Shown: positions 1 through 6,526 of the stretch, piece after piece
Layout of the letters: each line of letters starts with the position of its first letter
Position numbering within the stretch: the stretch's first letter is position 1
From: Rubrivivax sp.
GTDB taxonomy: Bacteria > Pseudomonadota > Gammaproteobacteria > Burkholderiales > Burkholderiaceae_C
DNA length: 6,526 nt
Reading direction: 5' to 3'
Assembly: GCA_020851615.1 (NCBI GenBank)
Contig: JADZCL010000009.1
Span: forward strand, 1 to 6,526
The notes under the pieces: generated by a model
What the model was told of the DNA's origin: nothing
Database searches by the model: none
Seen by the model: the letters and a program-made list of their open reading frames with translations, nothing else
Made by a program: the position numbers and the translations under genes

Positions 1-1185
1 GGCCAGGCCGACCTCGCCGGGCTCACGATCGTCGCCACCGTGCCGCCGCAGCACAGCTACGGCTTCGAATCCAGCGTGCTGCTGGCGCTGCTGGGCGGCG
101 CGGCATTCGACAGCGGCCGGCCCTTCTACCCGGCCGACATCGTCGCGGCGCTGCAGCGCGTGCCGCGCCCGCGGGCGCTGGTGACCACGCCCTTTCACCT
201 GAAGACGCTGCTGGCCGCGGGGGTCGAGTTGCCGGCGGTCGACCTCGTCCTCTCGGCCACCGCGCCGCTGTCGCCGCAGCTGGCCGCGCAGGCCGAGACC
301 CGGATGGGGGGCAAGCTCATCGAGATCTACGGCTGCACCGAGGCGGGCCAGGTCGCGGCGCGCCGCACCACTGCCGGCGAGGTCTGGACGGCGTTGGGCG
401 AGTTGCAGCTGTGGCGGGAGGCGGGCCCGGACGGCAGCGACCGCTTCCTGGTCGAAGGCGGGCACGTGATCGAGCCCACGCCGCTGGCCGACATCCTCGA
501 GCTGCTCGACGCACGGCACTTCCGCCTGCTCGGGCGTGCCAACGACCTGATCCACGTCGCCGGCAAGCGCAGCTCGCTGGCGCACCTCAACTTCCAGCTC
601 AACCGCGTGCCCGGCGTCGTCGATGGGGCCTTCTGGCTGCCCGACGAGGTCGCCGACGGCGTCGTGCGCACGGTGGCCTTCGTCGTCGCCCCCGGCCTGA
701 CGGCGCAGGCCGTCATCGCCGGCCTGCGCGAACGCCTGGAGCCGGCCTTCGTGCCGCGGCGCGTGGTGCTGCTGCAGGAACTCCCGCGCGAGGCCACGGG
801 CAAGCTCACCGCCGCCACACTGCGCGCCCTGTGCGCGCAGCACCTCGACGAGCGGGGCCGCGCGGCGCAGCTGGGCTCGGATGCGGCCGACGGCGGGGAG
901 GTGGCGATCGCGCCCGATCATCCCGCGTTCGACGGTCACTTCCCGGGGCAGCCGGTGCTCCCCGGCGTCGTGCTGCTGACGCTTGTGCTGCAGGCGCTGC
1001 AGGCTCGCCCGGCCCTGCAGGCGCGCGTGGGCCGCATGCCGCAGATCGACCACGTGAAGTTCACGGCGCCAGTACGCCCGGGGGCGCAGCTGGCCGTCCA
1101 CCTGGTCGAAGACGCCCGCGGCGTGGGCTTCGAGGTCCAGGAGCGCGGGCGCGCCGTGGCCCGCGGCCGGCTGCTGCCGGGCTGA
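1..1185 (+). CDS. AMP-dependent acyl/aryl ligase fused to hot-dog (FabZ/ApeI-like) dehydratase domain, 5'-partial
   Basis: The frame is open from base 1, so the true start lies upstream. 394 codons are visible, and the missing N-terminal part should include the ATP-binding P-loop. The ligase half (visible residues about 1-285) shows the adenylation core motif YGCTEA (110-115, key Glu114), the hinge motif GRANDLIHVAGKR (178-190, with Asp182), and the C-terminal catalytic lysine in PREATGK (Lys268). The hot-dog half (about 300-394) has DGHFPGQPVLPG with the expected catalytic His313. It should activate an acyl or aryl acid with ATP for loading onto an acyl carrier protein, and the fused domain should dehydrate 3-hydroxyacyl-ACP intermediates. 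Both activities are known from aryl-polyene clusters (ApeH/ApeI-like). Oddity: the position that is Glu in FabZ is Thr327 here. The cytoplasmic location and the substrate are inferred. The family call is firm; the pathway call rests on the neighbours. Confidence 0.9.
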   Translation, partial: GQADLAGLTIVATVPPQHSYGFESSVLLALLGGAAFDSGRPFYPADIVAALQRVPRPRALVTTPFHLKTLLAAGVELPAVDLVLSATAPLSPQLAAQAETRMGGKLIEIYGCTEAGQVAARRTTAGEVWTALGELQLWREAGPDGSDRFLVEGGHVIEPTPLADILELLDARHFRLLGRANDLIHVAGKRSSLAHLNFQLNRVPGVVDGAFWLPDEVADGVVRTVAFVVAPGLTAQAVIAGLRERLEPAFVPRRVVLLQELPREATGKLTAATLRALCAQHLDERGRAAQLGSDAADGGEVAIAPDHPAFDGHFPGQPVLPGVVLLTLVLQALQARPALQARVGRMPQIDHVKFTAPVRPGAQLAVHLVEDARGVGFEVQERGRAVARGRLLPG

Positions 1186-1205
1186 CACGCCCGCGCGACA
1201 CGGCG

Positions 1206-2174
1206 ATGCCCGCACCCGATCCACCTGTGGCCGAACCCGGCGGCCACGCCGGCTGGGCTGAACGCCAGGAGCGCAGCAACCGCTTCACGCTGCGCCTGAT
1301 GGCGTGGATCGCGGTCCACCTGGGCCGCCGCACGGCGCGGCTGCTGCTGCACCCGATCAGCGTCTACTTCCTGCTCTTCTCGCCGGCCGTGCGGCGCCAC
1401 GCGCGGCGCTACCTGCACCGGGCGCTGGGCCGCGCGCCCTCCTGGCGCGATCACTACCGCCAGCTGCACACCTTCGCCACGGTGGTGCTGGATCGCATCT
1501 ACTTCGCGCGCGGCGAGCTGCGGGGCCTGGCCCTGCAGGTGCAGGGCGGCGAACTCGTCTACCAGGCGCTGCAGGATGGGCGCGGCGCCTTCCTGCTCGG
1601 CGCCCATGTCGGCAGCTTCGAGGCGCTGCACGCGGTCGGCAAGGGTGAGCGGTTGCCCGTGGCGATGGTGATGTACCCCGACAACGCGCGCATGATCCAG
1701 GACGTGCTGCACGCCGTCGCCCCCGAACTGGAGATGGAGATCATCGCGATCGGTCGGCCGGGCTCGACACTGGCGATCCGCGATTGGCTGGAGCGCGGCG
1801 GCCTGGTCGGCATGCTCGGTGACCGCCTGCCGCCGGCGGGAACGGGTGGCGCCGCAGGGCGCCGCGACACGTGCTGGCTGCCATTCCTCGGTGAGCCGGC
1901 GCTCTTTGGCACGGGGCCGCTGCGCCTGGCGCAGATGCTGCGCCGGCCGGTGCTCTTCATGGTCGGGCTCTACGGCCCCGGCGACCGGTACGAGGTGCGC
2001 TTCGAGCCGCTGGCCGACTTCGGCACCGCAGCGGCCGATCCCGCGCAGCGCGAGCGGCAGCTCATGGCGGCACTGCAGGAGTACGTCGCGCGGTTGCAGG
2101 CGCTGTGCCGCGAGGCGCCGTACAACTGGTTCAATTTCCACGACTACTGGGGGGAAGATGCTGCGCAGCCTTAG
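1206..2174 (+). CDS. LpxL/HtrB-type lysophospholipid/lipid acyltransferase family protein
   Basis: This 322-residue protein is of the predicted acyltransferase type found in aryl-polyene-like clusters. It has the HX4E acyltransferase motif (His134-Val-Gly-Ser-Phe-Glu139), a second conserved block GMLGDRLP around Asp206-Arg207, and a conserved C-terminal end YNWFNFHDYW (306-315). An amphipathic-to-hydrophobic stretch at about residues 30-58 suggests membrane association at the cytoplasmic face. It should transfer an acyl chain, probably the finished polyene or a fatty acid, from ACP or CoA to a lipid acceptor; substrate and acceptor are inferred. The ATG at 1206 lies 20 bases after the ligase stop and places the family's typical ERSNRF segment about 20 residues in. 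No convincing Shine-Dalgarno precedes it, so coupling to the upstream gene is likely. The frame stays open upstream to about 411, but that part overlaps the ligase and is a shadow of it. Confidence 0.9.
   Translation: MPAPDPPVAEPGGHAGWAERQERSNRFTLRLMAWIAVHLGRRTARLLLHPISVYFLLFSPAVRRHARRYLHRALGRAPSWRDHYRQLHTFATVVLDRIYFARGELRGLALQVQGGELVYQALQDGRGAFLLGAHVGSFEALHAVGKGERLPVAMVMYPDNARMIQDVLHAVAPELEMEIIAIGRPGSTLAIRDWLERGGLVGMLGDRLPPAGTGGAAGRRDTCWLPFLGEPALFGTGPLRLAQMLRRPVLFMVGLYGPGDRYEVRFEPLADFGTAAADPAQRERQLMAALQEYVARLQALCREAPYNWFNFHDYWGEDAAQP
2149..2156 (+). promoter_or_regulatory. Shine-Dalgarno for the LolA-like gene
   Basis: A purine-rich G-run followed by GAAG lies directly before the ATG at 2158, inside the 3' end of the acyltransferase gene. 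It supports this start, which overlaps the previous gene by 17 bases. Spacing to the ATG is short. Confidence 0.45.
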
Positions 2175-2805
2175 GGCGGGTTGTTCGCGCCGGGCCGCGC
2201 TGGCCTGGCTGGCCTGGCTGGCGGGCTGCAGTGCCCTGCCGGCGTGGGGCCAGGCGCTGGACCTGCCGACGCTGATGCGGCGCATGGCTGCGCGCAAGTC
2301 GGGCCGCGCGCGCTTCACCGAGGAGCGCTTTGTCGGCGGCCTCGACGGTCCGCTGCGCGCCAGCGGCACGCTGTCCTTTGCGGCGCCCGACCGCTTCGAG
2401 CGCCACACCCTGCAGCCGGTGAAGGAGTCGATGGAGCTGAAGGGGCGCACGCTGGTGCTGCGCCGCGGCGGGCGCACGCGCCAGATGGAGCTCGACACGC
2501 TGCCCGAGCTGGGTGGTCTGCTCGATGCGCTGCGCGGCACCCTGACCGGTGACGCCGAGCTGCTGCAGCGCAATTTCCGCTGCACGCTCAGCGGCAGCGA
2601 CGCGAAGTGGGTGCTGCGGCTGGTGCCGCTGGATAGCCAGTTGCAGCGCCACCTCACCGAGATCGAAGTCGTCGGGCAGGCCGCCGACGTGCGCAGCATC
2701 GCCCTGCAACTGCAGGGCGGCGATCGCTCGCTGATGCTGATCGAGCCGATCGCCGAGCCGCCCGTTGCAGCGTCTGCGCCGGGCACGGCGGCGTCGGCGC
2801 GATGA
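2158..2805 (+). CDS. LolA-like outer-membrane lipoprotein carrier family protein
   Basis: This 215-residue exported protein resembles the LolA_3-type carriers that sit beside MMPL exporters in aryl-polyene-like clusters. Residues 1-33 form a signal peptide: a basic start with Arg11-Arg12, a hydrophobic core of repeated Leu-Ala-Trp, and a possible signal peptidase I site after Ala33 (WGQA). LAGC (21-24) also fits a lipobox, which would make it a lipoprotein anchored at Cys24. The mature part starts with a helix (LMRRMAARKSG), followed by ARFTEERFVGGLDGPLRASG and alternating beta-strand segments typical of the LolA half-barrel. It should bind a hydrophobic lipid in the periplasm and hand it on towards the outer membrane, with the following exporter as partner; this role is inferred. 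It overlaps the acyltransferase by 17 bases and its stop overlaps the exporter's start, so coupled translation is expected. Confidence 0.85.
   Translation: MLRSLRAGCSRRAALAWLAWLAGCSALPAWGQALDLPTLMRRMAARKSGRARFTEERFVGGLDGPLRASGTLSFAAPDRFERHTLQPVKESMELKGRTLVLRRGGRTRQMELDTLPELGGLLDALRGTLTGDAELLQRNFRCTLSGSDAKWVLRLVPLDSQLQRHLTEIEVVGQAADVRSIALQLQGGDRSLMLIEPIAEPPVAASAPGTAASAR
2200..2226 (+). repeat. 9-base tandem repeat in the signal-peptide coding region
   Basis: Two exact copies of ctggcctgg are followed by a diverged third unit (ctggcgggc), in frame, encoding Leu-Ala-Trp, Leu-Ala-Trp, Leu-Ala-Gly. It forms the hydrophobic core of the LolA-like signal peptide. Because the unit is a multiple of three, slippage would alter core length without breaking the frame. 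Confidence 0.7.
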
Positions 2806-5207
2806 ATGCTCCCGCGGCCGCACCGCCGCCCCGGGCGCCGGGCGCAGCACCCGCGCGGCTGCTGCCACTGGTCCTGTGGTTGCTGTTGGTGCTGCTGGCG
2901 GTGGTGCAGATCGTGCGCACGCCCTTCACCGCCGACCTCGGCGTCTTCCTGCCGGCCACGCCCGATGCACGCCAGCGCCTGCTGATCGAGCAGATCCACA
3001 GCGGAGCGCCGGCGCGTACGCTGTTGCTGGGCATCGAGGGCGGCGATGCAGCCACCCGCGCCAAGGCCTCGCGCGAACTGGCGGCGGCGCTGCGCGAGAG
3101 CGGCCGCTTCGATCAGGTCGGCAACGGCGAGCACGAGGGCTTTGCCGGTTTTGGCCAATGGCTGTTCGAGCACCGCTACGCGCTCAGTCCGGCGGTGGCG
3201 CCCGAGCGCTTCACCGCCGATGGGCTGCGCGAGGCGATCGCCGAGGCCACCTCGCTGCTGGGCACGCCGGCGGGGGCAGCCATCAAGCCCCTGCTCGATC
3301 GCGACCCGACCGGCGAGACGCAAGCCATCGCGCAGGCGCTGATCCCGGCGCGCGCGCCGCGCACCGAGCTGGGCGTCTGGGCCGGTCGCCAGCATCCGCG
3401 CGCGCTGTTGCTGGCGACCATTGCCGCCGCCGGCGCCGACACCGACGCCCAGGCGGCGGCGATTGCGGCCGTGCATGCGGCGTTTGCACCGCTTGCCGCA
3501 CGCGGCCTGACGCTGCAGCTCAGCGGGGCGCCGCAGTTCGCCGTCGACAGCCGTGCCCGCATCGAGCGCGAGGTGCAGCGCCTGGCCATCGCCGGCACCG
3601 TGGTGGTGAGCAGCTTGCTGCTGCTGGCCTTCGGCTCGATCAAGGCGCTGGCGGTGGCGGCGTTGCCGGTGGCCACCGGGGTGCTGGGGGGCATCGTCGC
3701 GGTCAGCCTGGGCTTTGGCAGTGTGCACGGCATGACGCTGGGGTTCGGCTCGACGCTGATCGGTGAATCGGTCGACTACGCGATCTACTACCTCATCCAG
3801 GCGCGCGTCGGCGACCGTGCCGGCGGCGGCTGGCGGACCTGGGTGCGTGAGAGCTGGCCGACGGTGCGGCTGGGTCTGCTGACCTCGGTCTGCGGCTTTG
3901 CCGCGCTGCTGTGGTCGGGCTTTCCCGGTCTGGCGCAGCTGGGCGTGTTCTCGGTCGCCGGGCTGGCGACGGCGGCGTTGACGACGCGCTTCGTGCTGCC
4001 GGCGCTGCTGCCCGGCGGTGCGCGCAGCACTCCCCTCACGCGGCGCCTGGGCCGTGCAGCGCAGTGGGCGATCGTGCGGCTGCCGCGCCTGCGCGGGCCG
4101 GTGCTGCTGCTGGCGGCCATCGCAGCACTCGTGCTGTGGCAGCGAGGGGACCTCTGGCGCGCCGACCTGGGCTCGCTGAGTCCGGTGCCGCAGGCCGCTC
4201 TGGCGCTGGACGAAGCGCTGCGCGCCGACCTGGGCGCCGGCGAAGGCGGCACGCTGGTCGTCGTGCAGGGCGCGGACCTGCAGACCACGCTGCAGCGCGC
4301 CGAGGCGGCAAGCGCCCGCCTGGAAACGCTTGTCGATCGCGGCGTGATCGCCGGCTTCGACAGCGCCACGCGACTGCTGCCGAGCCTGGCCACGCAGCGC
4401 ATGCGCCAGGCCGCGCTGCCGACGCCGGCGGCCCTGCAGGCGGCGCTTGCGCAGGCCACGCGCGACGGGCCATTACCGGCGGCACGGCTGGCGCCCTTCC
4501 TGGCCGAGGTCGAGGCGGCCCGCCATGCTGCGCCGCTCACGGCCCAGGCGCTGCGCGCAACCGCGGTGGCGCCCACGGTCGATGCGTTGCTGCTGCGCCG
4601 TGCCGACGGCTCTGCGGCGGCACTGCTGCCGCTCTATCCGGGCGCGACCGGGGCACTGGATCGGGCGGCGGTCGACGCGTCCCTGCAGGGGCTTGCCGAC
4701 ACCCAGGTGCTCGAGATCGGGCACGAACTGCAAACGCTCTATGCGCGCTACCTCGGGCAGGCGCAGGCTCAGGCACTGCTGGGTGCGCTGGGCGTGGTGC
4801 TGCTGATGGCGATCTCGCTGCGCTCCTGGCGGCGGCTGCTGGCCGTATGCCAGCCGCTGCTGCTGGCCGTGCTGCTCGCCATGGGTGCGCTGGCGGTGTT
4901 GGGTGTCAAGCTCGGCATCCTGCACCTGGTGGGCCTGCTGCTGGTGGTGGCGGTGGGCTCCAACTACGCGCTCTTCTTCGACATGCTGCGCCAGAGCGGC
5001 AACCCCGGCGAGGAGACGCTGGCCTCGCTGCTGCTGGCCAACATCACGACGGTGGCCTCGTTCGCGCTGCTGGCCGCGTCGACGATCCCCGTGCTGGCGG
5101 CGATCGGCTCCGTGGTGGCTCCCGGGGCGCTGCTCGGACTGCTGCTGTCGGCCATCTTCATGCGGGCGCCTGGCCCCTGCGCCGCGGCCAACGTCTCGCG
5201 GCCATGA
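2802..5207 (+). CDS. MMPL/RND-family predicted lipid exporter
   Basis: This 801-residue inner-membrane protein has the two-repeat RND layout. TM1 is at about 20-38, followed by a large periplasmic loop (about 45-258) opening with TADLGVFLP. TM2-TM6 span about 261-402, then come TM7 at about 432-448, a second periplasmic loop (about 450-655), and TM8-TM12 from about 659 to near the C-terminus. TM4 carries GESVDYAIYY with Asp325-Tyr326, the usual proton-relay site of MMPL/RND pumps. The matching TM10 segment reads VGSNYALFFD, with Asn721 in place of the acid. It should use the proton gradient to extract or export a lipid-linked product, working with the LolA-like protein upstream; the cargo is inferred from context. 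The ATG sits in an ATGA overlap with the LolA-like stop. Length and both halves look complete, with only a short tail after the last membrane segment. Confidence 0.92.
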   Translation: MNAPAAAPPPRAPGAAPARLLPLVLWLLLVLLAVVQIVRTPFTADLGVFLPATPDARQRLLIEQIHSGAPARTLLLGIEGGDAATRAKASRELAAALRESGRFDQVGNGEHEGFAGFGQWLFEHRYALSPAVAPERFTADGLREAIAEATSLLGTPAGAAIKPLLDRDPTGETQAIAQALIPARAPRTELGVWAGRQHPRALLLATIAAAGADTDAQAAAIAAVHAAFAPLAARGLTLQLSGAPQFAVDSRARIEREVQRLAIAGTVVVSSLLLLAFGSIKALAVAALPVATGVLGGIVAVSLGFGSVHGMTLGFGSTLIGESVDYAIYYLIQARVGDRAGGGWRTWVRESWPTVRLGLLTSVCGFAALLWSGFPGLAQLGVFSVAGLATAALTTRFVLPALLPGGARSTPLTRRLGRAAQWAIVRLPRLRGPVLLLAAIAALVLWQRGDLWRADLGSLSPVPQAALALDEALRADLGAGEGGTLVVVQGADLQTTLQRAEAASARLETLVDRGVIAGFDSATRLLPSLATQRMRQAALPTPAALQAALAQATRDGPLPAARLAPFLAEVEAARHAAPLTAQALRATAVAPTVDALLLRRADGSAAALLPLYPGATGALDRAAVDASLQGLADTQVLEIGHELQTLYARYLGQAQAQALLGALGVVLLMAISLRSWRRLLAVCQPLLLAVLLAMGALAVLGVKLGILHLVGLLLVVAVGSNYALFFDMLRQSGNPGEETLASLLLANITTVASFALLAASTIPVLAAIGSVVAPGALLGLLLSAIFMRAPGPCAAANVSRP

Positions 5208-6076
5208 GTGCTGCGCCACCCCTGCTGCCTGCGCCACCGGCTGCGCGCTGGCCCTGGCCACCGCTGGTGCAGGCCAGCGTGGCACTGCATGCGGGGGCGG
5301 CGGCCCTGGCGTTCGTGCCGGGTCAGTGGCCGCTGGCACTGGGCGCGGTGCTCGCCGACCAGGCTGTCCTCACCGCGGCCGGGCTGTGGCCACGCAGTGC
5401 GCTCCTGGGCCCCAACGTGCGCCGCTTGCCCGCAGCCCGCGCGGGGCGCGGCGAGATCGCGATCACCATCGACGACGGACCCGACCCGCAGGTGACGCCC
5501 AGGGTGCTCGATCAGCTCGATGCGGCCGATGCGAGGGCAACCTTCTTCTGCATCGCCGCGCGCGCCGCGGCACAACCGGCGCTGCTGCGCGAGATCGTGC
5601 GCCGCGGCCACGCCGTGCAGAACCACAGCCATGATCACCGCCATCACTTCGCATTGCTGGGCCCGCGCGGCCTGGCCACCGAGATCGGCCGCGCGCAGGC
5701 GGTGCTGGCTGAGCTCACCGGCCGCCTGCCGCACTGCTTTCGCGCGCCCGCGGGCCTGCGCAACCCGCTGCTCGATCCGGTGCTGCACCGCCTGGACCTG
5801 CATCTGGTGAGCTGGACGCGACGCGGCTTTGACACCCGCGTGCGCGACCCCGCGCGCGTGCTGCAGCGGCTGACGCGTGGCCTGGCCGCCGGCGACATCC
5901 TGCTGCTGCACGATGGCAATGCGCGCCGGTGTGACAGCGGGCAGCCGGTGATCGTCGAGGTGCTGCCGGCGCTGCTGCAGCGCTGCCGCGCCGCCGGCCT
6001 GCACACGGTGACGCTGGACGAGGCGCTGGCTCGCCGCGGTGCGGCTGCGGGAATCCTCAGGGATGCGCCGCGCTGA
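5204..6076 (+). CDS. Polysaccharide deacetylase family (CE4/NodB-like) protein
   Basis: This 290-residue protein starts in an ATGA overlap with the exporter stop. The N-terminus (about 20-60) holds one or two hydrophobic segments, so it is probably membrane-anchored; the segment GLWPRSALLGPN (60-71) leads into the catalytic domain. The NodB-homology motifs are all present: TIDDGPDP (88-95; Asp90 the likely base, Asp91 metal-binding), HSHDH (His141 and His145, metal-binding), RAPAG (180-184), SWTRRGFD (203-210) and LLLHDG (His236). It therefore looks catalytically competent as a metal-dependent N- or O-deacetylase. The substrate is unknown. Its place as last gene of a pigment/lipid export operon suggests it trims an acyl group from a glycan or amino head-group of the product, but this is inference. 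The frame also stays open back to about 3911 inside the exporter gene; that extension is not real coding sequence. Confidence 0.9.
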   Translation: MSAAPPLLPAPPAARWPWPPLVQASVALHAGAAALAFVPGQWPLALGAVLADQAVLTAAGLWPRSALLGPNVRRLPAARAGRGEIAITIDDGPDPQVTPRVLDQLDAADARATFFCIAARAAAQPALLREIVRRGHAVQNHSHDHRHHFALLGPRGLATEIGRAQAVLAELTGRLPHCFRAPAGLRNPLLDPVLHRLDLHLVSWTRRGFDTRVRDPARVLQRLTRGLAAGDILLLHDGNARRCDSGQPVIVEVLPALLQRCRAAGLHTVTLDEALARRGAAAGILRDAPR

Positions 6077-6097
6077 GGCCAGCCCAGAATCGGGTCA

Positions 6098-6103
6098 TAC
6101 ACT
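6098..6103 (+). promoter_or_regulatory. Candidate -10 element for the TRAP transporter gene
   Basis: TACACT matches four of six positions of the sigma-70 -10 consensus (TATAAT) and lies 34 bases before the ATG at 6138, within the only intergenic gap of the window. No good -35 hexamer is found 16-18 bases upstream; ctgagg near 6073 is weak and slightly too far. It could be weak, activator-dependent or not a promoter at all. Confidence 0.3.
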
Positions 6104-6126
6104 GTGCCCCATCGACATCACTTCGC

Positions 6127-6131
6127 AGGAG
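6127..6131 (+). promoter_or_regulatory. Shine-Dalgarno of the TRAP solute-binding protein gene
   Basis: AGGAG lies six bases before the ATG at 6138, an ideal spacing. It is the strongest ribosome binding site in the window and fixes the start of the downstream gene. Confidence 0.85.
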
Positions 6132-6137
6132 CTTCAC

Positions 6138-6526
6138 ATGACCATTGCCCGCCGCCCCCTGATCCTGGCCGGTGCCGCTGCGGCGCTGGCGGCCGCCACG
6201 GTGAAGGCACAAGGGCCGACCGTGATCAAGTTCAGCCACGTCGTCGCGCATGACACGCCCAAGGGGCGGGCGTCGGAGTTCTTTGCCAAGCGTGCCGGCG
6301 AGCTGACCAGCGGCAAGGTCAAGGTCGAGGTCTACGCCAACTCCACGCTCTACAAGGACAAGGAAGAGCTCGAGGCGCTGCAGCTCGGCGCGGTGCAGCT
6401 GCTGGCGCCGTCGCTGGCCAAGTTCGGGCCGATCGGCGTGAAGGAGTTCGAGGCCTTCGACCTGCCCTTCATCTTCGACAACTACGACGACCTGCACAAG
6501 GTCACCACCGGCCCGATCGGCAAGCA
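6138..6526 (+). CDS. dctP: TRAP transporter solute-binding protein, DctP family, 3'-partial
   Basis: The first 129 codons are visible and the gene runs off the window; the family is usually about 330 residues. Residues 1-25 form a signal peptide (MTIARRPLILAG, alanine-rich core, likely cleavage near VKAQ) with a paired Arg5-Arg6 that could suit either Sec or Tat export. The mature part opens with VIKFSHVVAHDTPKG, followed by FFAKRAGELTSGKVKVEVY, a LYKDKEELEALQLGAVQL segment and FDLPFIFDNYDDLHK, all typical of DctP proteins. It should bind an organic acid in the periplasm and deliver it to a DctQM membrane pair expected downstream. The specificity arginine falls outside the window, so the ligand cannot be judged. 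It lies 61 bases after the deacetylase with its own ribosome binding site, and so most likely begins a new operon. Confidence 0.92.
   Translation, partial: MTIARRPLILAGAAAALAAATVKAQGPTVIKFSHVVAHDTPKGRASEFFAKRAGELTSGKVKVEVYANSTLYKDKEELEALQLGAVQLLAPSLAKFGPIGVKEFEAFDLPFIFDNYDDLHKVTTGPIGK

Noticed and set aside
411..1205. N-terminal extension of the acyltransferase into the ligase gene.
   Set aside because: It is Ala/Arg/Gly-rich shadow sequence of the ligase. The start at 1206 matches the family's usual N-terminus.
1819..2157. Upstream extension of the LolA-like frame.
   Set aside because: It overlaps the conserved C-terminal half of the acyltransferase and would bury the signal peptide. The ATG at 2158 has a purine-rich ribosome binding site.
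936..3728. A 930-codon open frame on the minus strand lying across four plus-strand genes.
   Set aside because: Its translation is low-complexity (rich in Arg, Gln, Ala, Gly) with no recognisable domain, and it is antisense to genes with clear motifs. Such open antisense frames are common in very GC-rich DNA.
3911..5203. Long upstream extension of the deacetylase frame within the exporter gene, suggesting a fusion protein.
   Set aside because: The extension is out-of-frame exporter sequence of low complexity. The ATG at 5204 gives the normal family start and overlaps the exporter stop.
4473..5339. Minus-strand open frames of 288 codons and shorter across the exporter and deacetylase.
   Set aside because: Gln/His/Arg-rich shadows of the plus-strand genes with no motifs or ribosome binding sites.
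6077..6100. Possible rho-independent terminator after the deacetylase (ccc...ggg around 6084-6094).
   Set aside because: Only a three-base-pair stem with no following T-run, so not a credible terminator.

Overview
The window is very GC-rich throughout. Its codon use and protein families fit a betaproteobacterium of the order Burkholderiales (Rubrivivax/Leptothrix/Roseateles-like). The genus is inferred only from GC content and protein style.

Bases 1-6076 hold five closely packed plus-strand genes that read as the distal part of one operon. In order they are: an AMP-dependent ligase fused to a hot-dog dehydratase domain (5' end outside the window), an LpxL-type acyltransferase, a LolA-like periplasmic carrier, a two-repeat MMPL/RND exporter, and a CE4 polysaccharide deacetylase-like protein. 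The junctions are a 20-base gap, a 17-base overlap and two ATGA stop/start overlaps, so the genes are very likely co-transcribed and partly translationally coupled. This set matches the accessory part of aryl-polyene / xanthomonadin / flexirubin-type lipid clusters. In such clusters an activated aryl acid is extended by a dedicated type II fatty-acid-like pathway, acylated onto a lipid carrier, and moved to the outer membrane by a LolA/MMPL pair. The ketosynthases, ACPs, ketoreductase, ammonia-lyase, glycosyltransferase and thioesterase often found in such clusters are not visible here and would have to lie upstream or be absent.

Bases 6077-6137 are a short intergenic region with a good Shine-Dalgarno and a weak promoter candidate. 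From 6138 to the end is the first 129 codons of a TRAP-transporter solute-binding protein (DctP family), which appears to start a separate, functionally unrelated transport operon.

No RNA genes, CRISPR arrays, insertion sequences or attachment sites were seen. The points most worth a second look are a threonine where the hot-dog domain should have its acidic catalytic residue, a lipobox-like cysteine in the LolA-like signal peptide, and a deacetylase coupled to the exporter.
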